NCBI GenBank assembly: GCA_015075175.1
Contig: JABTUV010000010.1
Span: 123,912-187,911 of the forward strand
Direction: 5' to 3'
Source: a bacterium
GTDB taxonomy: Bacteria > Hinthialibacterota > Hinthialibacteria > H5-UNCL2
Length of the DNA stretch: 64,000 nucleotides
Below, one piece after another: positions 37,182 to 44,120 of this stretch. A program made the position numbers and the translations under genes. Within the stretch, counting starts at the first letter, position 1; each line of letters starts with the position of its first letter. The notes beneath the pieces are model-generated. The model was not told the origin of the DNA and made no database searches. It saw only the letters and a list, made by a program, of their open reading frames with translations.

Positions 37182-37194
37182 TCCCGCGTACTTC

Positions 37195-37223
37195 TTGACA
37201 GCCGTCAAGCGGCCTTTTAGACT
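37195..37223 (+). promoter_or_regulatory. Putative sigma-70 promoter of the moa genes
   Basis: TTGACA at 37195-37200, 17-base spacer, TAGACT at 37218-37223. Transcription would start near 37230, just upstream of the structured leader. Confidence 0.6.
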
Positions 37224-37237
37224 CAGGCAGAAATTGG

Positions 37238-37345
37238 GTAGACTCCGAGTCGTTCGACCTGCCGGTACATTCCATGGTCGGACGACCGCAAGGGTGGGGA
37301 GTGGAAACGCCCCCGCCTCCCGTGCTTGGAAAGGAGCTCCGACCC
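37238..37345 (+). ncRNA. Probable molybdenum-cofactor (Moco) riboswitch aptamer
   Basis: The leader between the promoter and moaA is strongly structured. GTCGTTCGACC (37249-37259) pairs with GGTCGGACGAC (37276-37286) through 11 pairs with one G-U. A GCAA tetraloop follows (37289-37292). A GGGGAG...CCTCCC arm encloses a GGAAA, and a second GGAAA precedes GGAGCTCCGACC. CTCCGA near the 5' end, paired GGAAA segments and a terminal CTCCGACC are features I associate with the Moco RNA motif found upstream of moaA. No covariance search was possible. Confidence 0.65.
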
Positions 37346-37350
37346 CGCCC

Positions 37351-37375
37351 GCTCCGGTCGCACCTCGACCGGAGC
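37351..37375 (+). promoter_or_regulatory. Hairpin of the riboswitch expression platform
   Basis: GCTCCGGTCG and CGACCGGAGC form a perfect 10-pair stem with a CACCT loop. The GCTCCG at 37336-37341 in the aptamer's 3' strand could pair instead with CGGAGC of this stem, so the two structures can exclude each other. No T-run follows, which would suit translational control better than termination. Confidence 0.5.
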
Positions 37376-37427
37376 GCCGCTCTCGGTCCACTCCTGTCCT
37401 ACGGGTATGACGATCAAGGACGGATGC

Positions 37428-38414
37428 ATGCTGGTCGACCGCTTCGGGCGTGTGATTACCTATATCCGGGTGTCGGTGACGGATCGGTGCAACCTGCGCT
37501 GCCTGTATTGCATGCCCGAGGAGGGGATGCCGTGGTTCGCCGGGCCGGACCTGTTGAACTTCGACGAGATCGCGCGCGTATTGGCGGTGGGGGCGCGGCT
37601 GGGCCTGCGCAAGATTCGCATCACCGGCGGCGAACCGCTGGTGCGGCCGGGCGTGCCCGAGCTCGCCGCGCGGTTGGCGGCGCTTCCCGGCGTGACCGCC
37701 CTGGCCATGACCACCAACGGCGTGCTCCTGGCCCCGCACGTGGAGGAACTGTACCGCGCCGGCGTCTGCAGCCTGAACATCAGCCTGGATACGCTGCAGC
37801 CCGCGCGCTTCATGCAGATGACGCGCCGGGACCTCTTCGCCCGCGTGTGGGAAGGCATCGAGAAGGCGGCGGGCTTGCCCTTTCCCAAGGTGAAGATCAA
37901 CGTGGTCCTGGCACGCGGCGTCAATGACGATGAAATCCTGGATTTCGCGCGCTTGACGCGGACGCATGCCTTCGAGGTCCGCTTCATCGAGCCGATGCCG
38001 TTCGGACCGACGGCGGCCTGGCAAGAGGGCCGCGTCGTCCCGGCGGCGGAAATCCTGGACCGGATCGCGCGGGAAGAGGAGATCGCGGAGCTGGACATCC
38101 CGCAGGACACGCGCGGGCCGGCGCGACTCTACCGGCTGCGGGGCGCCCGGGGGATGGTGGGGCTGATCAGTCCCGTGTCGCGCGAGTTCTGCCAGCTGTG
38201 CAACCGCATCCGGCTGACGGCGGACGGCAAGCTGCGCGGATGCCTGATGGCCGACGGCGAGTTGGACTTCCGCGCCGCGCTGCGGAACGGCGCGGGCGAG
38301 CCCGAGATCGAAGGGTTATTCCTGGAGGCGATGGCGCGCAAGCCCGAGCGGCATTACATCAACGAGGAGGATTTCGTCGTTCCCGGCCGCGGCATGTCGC
38401 AGATCGGGGGTTGA
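37428..38414 (+). CDS. moaA: GTP 3',8-cyclase MoaA
   Basis: Radical-SAM enzyme for the first step of molybdopterin synthesis. The 328 residues have the N-terminal cluster motif CNLRCLYC (CX3CX2C), the SAM motif ITGGEPLVRPG, the C-terminal cluster CQLCNRIRLTADGKLRGC, and the essential terminal glycine pair (SQIGG). The ATG at 37428 is preferred because AAGGA lies 7 bases upstream and MoaA proteins usually begin with a short LVDRFGR lead. An in-frame ATG at 37407 is the alternative. It sits behind the putative Moco riboswitch, with moaD and moaE following. Confidence 0.96.
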   Translation: MLVDRFGRVITYIRVSVTDRCNLRCLYCMPEEGMPWFAGPDLLNFDEIARVLAVGARLGLRKIRITGGEPLVRPGVPELAARLAALPGVTALAMTTNGVLLAPHVEELYRAGVCSLNISLDTLQPARFMQMTRRDLFARVWEGIEKAAGLPFPKVKINVVLARGVNDDEILDFARLTRTHAFEVRFIEPMPFGPTAAWQEGRVVPAAEILDRIAREEEIAELDIPQDTRGPARLYRLRGARGMVGLISPVSREFCQLCNRIRLTADGKLRGCLMADGELDFRAALRNGAGEPEIEGLFLEAMARKPERHYINEEDFVVPGRGMSQIGG

Positions 38415-38497
38415 TGTGGGCCGCCGCGCCTCTCGATACGGCGAGTACGCCTACTCGAGGACGCGGCTCAGGGGGTAGCTTGAGGCGGGAGTCCAGC

Positions 38498-38621
38498 GCC
38501 GTGTTCTCGAGCAACCCGGCAAACCAGCGCCGTGTTCTCGAGCAGGCCGACAACCCAGGGCCGTGTTCTCGAGTAGCCCGACAACCCAGGGCCGTGTTCT
38601 CGAGTAGCCCGGTACTCCGGG
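38498..38621. repeat. 31-base tandem repeat, four units
   Basis: Units starting GCCGTGTTCTCGAG occur at 38498, 38529, 38560 and 38591, an exact 31-base period. Each unit has a CTCGAG palindrome and a variable CCGACAACCCAGG tail. The array is flanked by CTCGATACGGCGAGTACGCC at about 38427-38446 and a GGGCGTATCGAGAG half-site at about 38617-38630. It lies between moaA and moaD. Confidence 0.85.
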
Positions 38622-38658
38622 CGTATCGAGAGATCCCGGCCCGACCGGTGGTAGTAAG

Positions 38659-38922
38659 ATGGGCCTGGTACGCGGAGAAGTGACGGTGCGACTCTGGAGC
38701 AGCCTCTGCGAGCTGGCGGGCCGGGAGACGGTCGTGGTTCCGCTGCTCCGCGAGGAGGCGACGGTGCGCGAAGTCGTCAACCGATTGGCGGAGAGCTGGC
38801 CGGAGATGAACGCCGTGCTGCCGTCGCTGCTCGTGGCGCGCGACTGCCAGTATCTCTCGCTGGACAGCGCGGTCGAGTCGGGGGACGAGCTGTCGCTCAT
38901 GCCGCCCCTGTCGGGCGGTTGA
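38659..38922 (+). CDS. moaD: Molybdopterin synthase small subunit MoaD
   Basis: Ubiquitin-like sulfur carrier. The 87-residue protein has the beta-grasp pattern VTVRLWSSLCELAG, a helix ATVREVVNRLAESWP, and the obligatory C-terminal Gly-Gly after LMPPLSG that becomes thiocarboxylated. An internal GTG at 38680 is a possible alternative start, since family homology begins there. It lies 244 bases after moaA, separated by the tandem repeat. Confidence 0.9.
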   Translation: MGLVRGEVTVRLWSSLCELAGRETVVVPLLREEATVREVVNRLAESWPEMNAVLPSLLVARDCQYLSLDSAVESGDELSLMPPLSGG

Positions 38923-38951
38923 TGTGGAGTGCGGCAGCTTGCCGCCGCGAG

Positions 38952-39008
38952 CGCAGCACCCCTCGATACGGCCCGCGGCCTACTCGGGGCACGGCGCTGC
39001 GCAACTAC
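38952..39008. repeat. Left 57-base inverted repeat flanking moaE
   Basis: The reverse complement of this unit matches 39417-39473 with only two differences in 57 bases. It combines a CTCGATACGGCCCGCGG segment with a CGCAACTAC end that belongs to the GTAGTTGCGCAG family seen elsewhere. The moaE ribosome-binding site begins directly after it. Confidence 0.9.
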
Positions 39009-39018
39009 GGAGGATGAG

Positions 39019-39420
39019 GTGCGACGCAAGTTGGCCTTGACGCGCGAGCCGCTGGACGAAGCGGCGATCTCCGCCTGGGCTCAGGACACAGAGACCGGCG
39101 CCGTCGTCAGTTTCGTGGGCCGCGTGCGGGAGTACGAGGGCGAAGAGCTCATCGACGCGCTGGAATATGAAGTTTATGAAGACATGGCGCAGGTCCAGAT
39201 GCAGCGCCTGGCGGATGAGATCGAAAACGAATACCCGGACGTGCGCGCGCTGGCGCTGGTGCATCGCGTGGGAGTGATTCCGGTCGGCGAGGCCGCCGTG
39301 GTCGTGGCGGTCGGCGCCGGCCACCGGCAGGAGGGGTTTGCCGCCTGCCGTTACGGCATTGATCGACTCAAGGAGATCGTGCCCATTTGGAAAAAGATTG
39401 CCAAGGGCGCGCGCGCGTAG
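39019..39420 (+). CDS. moaE: Molybdopterin synthase catalytic subunit MoaE
   Basis: It transfers sulfur from MoaD to cyclic pyranopterin monophosphate. The 133 residues include TGAVVSFVGRVR, LEYEVYEDMA, VHRVGVIPVGEAAVVVAVGA and the catalytic-lysine region KEIVPIWKK. A GTG start at 39019 is chosen for GGAGG five bases before it. The longer frame from 38929 would translate a repeat. The TAG stop is inside the downstream inverted repeat (GTAGTTGCG), so the last residues ARA are read from repeat-like GC sequence. Confidence 0.93.
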   Translation: MRRKLALTREPLDEAAISAWAQDTETGAVVSFVGRVREYEGEELIDALEYEVYEDMAQVQMQRLADEIENEYPDVRALALVHRVGVIPVGEAAVVVAVGAGHRQEGFAACRYGIDRLKEIVPIWKKIAKGARA

Positions 39421-39473
39421 TTGCGAAGTGCCGTGCCCCGAGTAGGCCGCGGGCCGTATCGAGGGGTGCTGCG
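39417..39473. repeat. Right 57-base inverted repeat flanking moaE
   Basis: Near-identical inverted partner of 38952-39008. The TAG at 39418-39420 in its first bases is the moaE stop codon. A GTGCGCGGTGCGCACCCTACG unit follows at about 39491-39511. Confidence 0.9.
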
Positions 39474-39524
39474 CCGGTCGGCAGATAGTCGGTGCGCGGT
39501 GCGCACCCTACGAGGAGAACAACA

Positions 39525-40571
39525 TGAGTACAACTGGAACGTTTGCGTTGGCCTCGGTACGTGGGTTGTCGGACGCGGATAACCGACACGTCCGCGCACA
39601 AAACGCAGATGGGCCAGTCTGTCAATGCCAGCTCACCACTATCGGCGCATCGAACATTGTCGCTGGCAGTTTCGTGGGCGATTCGACGTGAACTTTCGCG
39701 GGCGGCGTCAGGGCAGCAGGCGGGAGCATCGTCTTCTGCGGCGTACACTTCATGGCCAAAGGCGCGCATTCACGGGGCCAGACAGAAGGATCTATCTTTT
39801 AATCGGCCAGGTTGTCTGATGGCGGACATGGCCCGCCGTCCAGATCGAGGCTGGCGGGGCTCACCTCCAACCAGCCGGCAGAGTCCGTCATTCCCATCAC
39901 CACCATGAAATCGGACCGGACCTGAAGGCGTTTCTGCGGGCGCCACGGCGGACTCGGTAATGTACGTCTTCCAACGCGGTGGGGCGCATTTCGTAGACCT
40001 TCGGCGCGGTCGCAGCATCTTTTCTTCCCGGCAGGCACCTGGGGCGCAACACCGCCAACGCCCTGGCATTTCCCGCGAGGAGATGGTCCTCTGGGACCCG
40101 CGCGAGGGAGAACGGCGGCCTATCAGGACGAAAGGATCATAAGGCCATTGTCATCCTCTGGAAGGGGCTACACCACGGTACATACCCGCTCAGGTGGGCC
40201 ACGTGGCAGGCGCACCAGGAACATCCCGGCTGCAAGGTGATTGTGCATCCCGAGTGCACCAAAGTGGTCGCCGCGGCGGACCGCTCCGGCTCGACCAACC
40301 AGATGGTCAGGGTACATTAGCCGCCGCCGGCCAGCGGTGACGGTGATCAGGACCGGTGAAATCTGACCTATCGGCTGGCGGTATTATCGGATCGGCGGGT
40401 ATTGCCGCTGGCGCGATCGCTCTGCCCAATAGCCAGCACAAGACCAACCTGCGCGACATCTCGGCCTGGATCATCTGGGTAGTGGACCGAGATCGTGGTG
40501 ATTTCCGCCAGAGGAACGGTCGCCGACGCGCAACGGCTGGCGTTGGGCACGTGTTGTCGGTTAACAATTAG
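39525..40571 (+). pseudogene. nadA: Quinolinate synthase relic, many frameshifts
   Basis: Piecing frames together recovers NadA from end to end. The pieces are LSDADNRHVRA, AHHYRRIE (for the GHHYQ motif), GSIVFCGVHFMAKGAH, CLMADMARRPD, CTSSNAVGR, LPGRHLGRNTANAL, EEMVLWDPR, KAIVILWKG, HQEHPGCKVIVHPECT with AADRSGSTNQM, NLTYRLA, LARSLCP, TNLRDISAWIIWVV and the ending VLSVNN before TAA at 40569. Dozens of indels and several stops interrupt it. NadA makes quinolinate for NAD synthesis. The sites of the three Fe-S cysteines are traceable. Whether this is decay or very poor consensus cannot be decided from sequence alone. Confidence 0.75.
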
Positions 40572-40656
40572 GAAAACGGGGGTCGGCGCCTGTTTGCGCG
40601 TGGACCTTGATTGACGAAGTTTCCGCCGTAAATAGGCGCTGACCCAATTTTCCGAC
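40570..40656. repeat. Degenerate GGGTCAGCGCC inverted repeat
   Basis: A corrupted copy of the element seen at 48887, 52088 and 53413: GGAAAACGGGGGTCGGCGCC on the left and TAGGCGCTGACCCAATTTTCC on the right. It follows directly on the nadA relic's stop, as the other copies follow arg genes. Confidence 0.65.
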
Positions 40657-41420
40657 GAAGGACCCTCCGCGTGAGCGCCGCAATAGACGATTTTCCGCGT
40701 TAGCGAACGCTTGGCATAACGGATCGAAATCTGCCGGCGGTTTCCGCAGGTGGAAAGAGCGTCCGGCGCGAGCAGGTGAAGCTGTTCATTGGCCTGCACA
40801 ACAACGCGCTTGCCGGCAGCCGGTCAATCACGCGACTTCGACGCCATCCTGGACGGGCGGCTCCTCCGCTCCCCTCTCTTGTGCAACCATATGCGGCTGC
40901 GGACGCTTCTGGTGCGACGACTGCCGCGGACAAGTGACGGAGGTGCTGGAAGTGAGGACTGAGGCGGCGGTGGTGACCGTACTGGAACGGCGGGGCGACG
41001 CCGTCGACGAGGGCGCTGGCGCGGCGGCTGCGCGCGACTGCGCGAAACGCTGCGCCCGCCGGCCGCCGGAAGACGGTGTCGCGTTTTTCCCTATCCTCGG
41101 CGTGAGCGTGGTTCGAGCAGGGCGGACGTTATCCGATTTCGCGCCGCCGCAGAGCGTTCGCGGCGTCCGAGACGCTGGCGCGCTTTCGTCCATCAAACGG
41201 GCGGCGCGCCTGCCATCACCACCTCAACCTGTCCCTTTTGCTGGGACGGGCGAGGTCGCGGCTCGTCTCAACCTGGTGCTGGTGCGCCATCGCGGCCGTG
41301 CGCAGGGATGACGCGACGCTGATACCTGCCGCCAGCGAGCGATCAGCGCAGCTCCTCGTGAGATGATCGCGGGGGCGATGGACAGATCGTTCGGGTTGTA
41401 CTATCCAGCGGGTTCCGTAA
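40657..41420. other. Unassigned low-quality or decayed sequence
   Basis: No frame stays open with recognisable homology. The longest plausible piece (plus strand, 40934-41311) reads EVRTEAAVVTVLERRGDAV and shows no family I know. Position after nadA makes a nadC or nadB relic conceivable, but I could not find motifs for either. Confidence 0.4.
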
Positions 41421-41454
41421 GTTCCAGCAACACAGGGTTGCGGGCGGTGGATTA

Positions 41455-41640
41455 TCAGCGGACGTAGGAGGCGCCCGCGGGCGAGCGGCGTCCTCGGGCG
41501 CCACCGGGTCCACCAACCACAAGAGCGTAACGCTCCGGCAAAACTCGCCAGTCTCCGCGGCGGATCCAGGGTCCCTGGCGACGGACTACGCGTTTAACGA
41601 GGTCGTTTCCATTGCCGGGCGAACGCGGTAGACGCAACAA
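41455..41640 (-). pseudogene. Possible signal-peptidase-like (S26) relic
   Basis: A minus-strand open stretch reads RSPGNGNDLVKRVVRRQG, then IRRGDWRVLPERYALVVG. This resembles the 'LVKRVV...VPPGHYFVLGDN' region around the catalytic lysine of S26 peptidases. Nothing upstream confirms the serine motif, and the ends are undefined. It is a weak resemblance. Confidence 0.25.
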
Positions 41641-42407
41641 GTTGACGAAGGACGGGTGTGTGGATGGTACAAAGAGACGCTTGTGACGGCCCCTTCGTCA
41701 GCAGCGGATTGGGACGGGCCCCTCTCAGGGCTTAAACAGGGGTTTTCCGGTTCCCCACAAGGGGCCATCAGGATAACCCACTGAAAACAAATTACGGTGT
41801 GCTGTGGGATTCAACTTCCAACCGCCCCGCGTGTCACGGTCTGTCACAGTTCCGGCGAAGGCCATCGGTGGCTTCGGCGCGCCAGACGCACAACGGCGCG
41901 GGACGTCAAAACGGGCGCCCAGCGATAGGCCTCGCTGGCGCCGACGCGCTGGGACAGTCCAGCGGATCCAGCACAAACGAACCGTGGCTCTCGGCGCGGT
42001 CGGCGGACGCCAGCCGCTTACGAACACGGGCGCGGTTATAGCCCGGCGTCGGGCGCCGGCGACATGCACCAAATCGTCGCACCAGCAACGACTCGAATCC
42101 GTGACGATTCCTGGGTCCGTGACCGCCGCTTCCAGCACGCGCCTGACGGCCGCTGAGAGAAGTGGGCTGGGCGCTCAATACGCCATTGTCTCGATACGCC
42201 GGGTACCAGCTACTCGAACACGGCTGAACCGCGGGCAAATCCGTCCTCCACGGCGTCTGAGTCGCCAAAGACGTATCGAGGGCAACGGTACTCCGCGCGT
42301 ATCGAGGCGCGCTTGACGGCTCCGACCCACGTTGGACGGCTGCTGGCGGGCTGTTGGGGTTTTGGATGCAGTTCTTGTTGGCATCAGGGCGCGGCTGTCG
42401 ACACCGA
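41641..42407. other. Unassigned region with CTCGATACG-type repeats
   Basis: No gene is recognisable. From about 42187 to 42310 there are several CTCGATACGCC/GTATCGAGG half-sites of the same family that flanks moaE and moaA, mostly degenerate. Confidence 0.4.
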
Positions 42408-42505
42408 CCAGAAGAAATCTTCTGCCTCGGACTCGACTTGCGGTAACGGCGGGGAAGATTTCTCCCTTCGGTCGAAATGACAGCGTGCTTCGGTCGAAAT
42501 GACAG
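42408..42505. repeat. TGTCATTTCGACCG-family element, second copy
   Basis: Contains AGAAGAAATCTTCTGCCTCG, a GTAACGGCGGG core and GATTTCTCCCTTCGGTCGAA followed by ATGACAG, matching the element at 5985-6112. A half-copy follows directly, as it does there. Confidence 0.75.
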
Positions 42506-42660
42506 CTCAACTGCACCGGAACCGCGACGCGTGGCGGCGTCGGAACTTGAATACACGGATGTGGGTTTGTCGCTGGGAACGACGTACTATTATCAGGTTT
42601 ACGAGCTGCACGGGCAGCCGCAGTCCAAACCATTGCGGCAGCAAGCAGCCGCACTGCAGA
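42506..42660 (+). pseudogene. Orphan fibronectin type III fragment
   Basis: One frame reads VAASELEYTDVGLSLGTTYY and then YQVYELHG. This is the 'Y-T-D-x-G-L-x-x-G-T-T-Y-Y-Y-x-V' signature of the C-terminal half of an Fn3 domain. There is no start codon or upstream domain because a repeat replaces it. It ends at a GGCAGCAAGCAGCCGCA repeat just before sucB. It is a remnant of a larger extracellular protein. Confidence 0.5.
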
Positions 42661-43749
42661 TCAGATTTCCAGAATCATGCGTTCGGGGCGCTCGATGACT
42701 TCCTTGATGCGATAAAGGAATTGCACCGCCTCGCGGCCGTCCACGATGCGATGGTCGTAGGTCAGCGCCACGTACATCATGGGACGGATCACGATCTGTC
42801 CGTCGCGCGCCACGGGGCGGTCCTGGATCGCGTGCATCCCCAGAATCCCGCTCTGCGGCGGATTGACGATGGGGGTCGAAAGCATCGAGCCGAACACGCC
42901 GCCGTTGGTGATGGTGAACGTGCCGCCGGAGAGTTCCTCCAGCGACAGCTTGTTTTCGCGGGCGCGTCTGGCGAAGTCGTCGATCTGAGTTTCGATCTCG
43001 GCGAAGCTGAGGCGCTCCGCATTGCGCAAGACCGGCACAACCAGTCCCTTGCCGCCCGACACCGCGATGCCGATGTCATAGTAATTGTGATAGACGATCG
43101 CGTCGTCGCGGATTTCCGCGTTGAGGGCGGGGAATTGTTTCAGGGCCTCGATAGAGGCTCTTACAAAGAAGGACATGAAGCCCAGCTTGACGCCGTAACG
43201 CTGGAGGAAGGCTTCTTTGAAATTCCTGCGCAGTTCGACCACAGCGGACATGTCGATCTCGTTGAAAGTCGAGAGCAGGGCGGCGGTGCGTTGCGCCTCG
43301 ACCAGCCGCGCCGCGACGCTCCGGCGCAGGGGGGACATGGGGACGGCCTCCTCGCGGCGCTCGGCGCGGGGCGCGGCCGGCGGAGGCGCCATCGCGGGGG
43401 CGGAGAATTGTTTGAGCGGCGCCGCACCGGACGCGGCTTCCATCTGCTGCGCGGCCGCCGCTGATGGGGTCGTGCCGGACGGCGGCTTTGTTTCTTGCGC
43501 GCCGGCAACCCTCGCGGCGGAGAGAAGTCCGATGACTTCGCCCACCGCCGCCGTCTCCCCCTCCTTCTTGATGATGGTGGTCAGCGTACCCGCCTCGGGC
43601 GCGGGCAGCTCGACCGTGGCCTTGTCGCTCTCGACTTCCACCAGCGGTTCATCCCGGCCCACGGCCTCCCCCGGTTTCTTCAACCATTTGCCGACGACGA
43701 CCTCGCGGATGGACTCGCCGAGGGAGGGAACTGTGAGTTCAACGGGCAT
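42661..43749 (-). CDS. sucB: 2-oxoglutarate dehydrogenase E2, succinyltransferase
   Basis: The 362-residue TCA-cycle enzyme has one lipoyl domain (residues 1-77) with the lipoylated lysine at position 43 in [14 protein letters not shown]. An Ala/Pro-rich linker (about 78-140) follows, then the catalytic domain starting [18 protein letters not shown]. The active-site motif is DHRIVDG near the C-terminus, and [11 protein letters not shown] is also present. A peripheral subunit-binding domain, normally between linker and catalytic domain, is not visible. The ATG at 43749 is the family start. It lies downstream of sucA across a repeat array, and no lpd gene is nearby. Confidence 0.92.
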   Translation of the reverse strand: MPVELTVPSLGESIREVVVGKWLKKPGEAVGRDEPLVEVESDKATVELPAPEAGTLTTIIKKEGETAAVGEVIGLLSAARVAGAQETKPPSGTTPSAAAAQQMEAASGAAPLKQFSAPAMAPPPAAPRAERREEAVPMSPLRRSVAARLVEAQRTAALLSTFNEIDMSAVVELRRNFKEAFLQRYGVKLGFMSFFVRASIEALKQFPALNAEIRDDAIVYHNYYDIGIAVSGGKGLVVPVLRNAERLSFAEIETQIDDFARRARENKLSLEELSGGTFTITNGGVFGSMLSTPIVNPPQSGILGMHAIQDRPVARDGQIVIRPMMYVALTYDHRIVDGREAVQFLYRIKEVIERPERMILEI

Positions 43750-43777
43750 GGCGGTCTCCTCGCATCTTAGTGTCGTT

Positions 43778-44120
43778 CCCCTCACCCTAACCCTCTCCCC
43801 GAGGGAGAGGGGACTTCACCTCTCCCTTGAGGGAGAGGTCGGCGCGGAGCGCCGGGTGAGGGAAGCGCTCGGCAGGAGGGCGGCAGCGCTGCGCACTCGT
43901 CCCCTCACCCTAACCCTCCCCGAGGGAGGGGACTACCTCTCCGCGGGGAGAGGTCGGCAGAGCGCCGAGTGAGGGCGCCGGCGGAGGGCATGCGCAACCG
44001 CCGTGCCGCTCACCCGGCCTCTCTCTGCGTGGGAGAGGTCCCTTCCCCTCTCCCCGAGGGAGAGGGGACTTCATTTCTCCCCCAGGGAGAGGGGACTTCA
44101 TGTCTCCCCCAGGGAGAGGG
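43778..44120. repeat. Array of CTCTCCC...GGGAGAG palindromes
   Basis: About eight short palindromes of the type CCCTCTCCCCGAGGGAGAGG are spaced between sucB and sucA, interleaved with CACCCTAACCCT motifs. The sucA open frame runs into the array and its TAG stop (43910-43912) is part of a TTAGGGTGAGGG motif. Confidence 0.85.

Noticed and set aside
38498-38621. CRISPR array
   Set aside because: The 31-base units are contiguous copies of one sequence with no unique spacers, and no cas gene is present.
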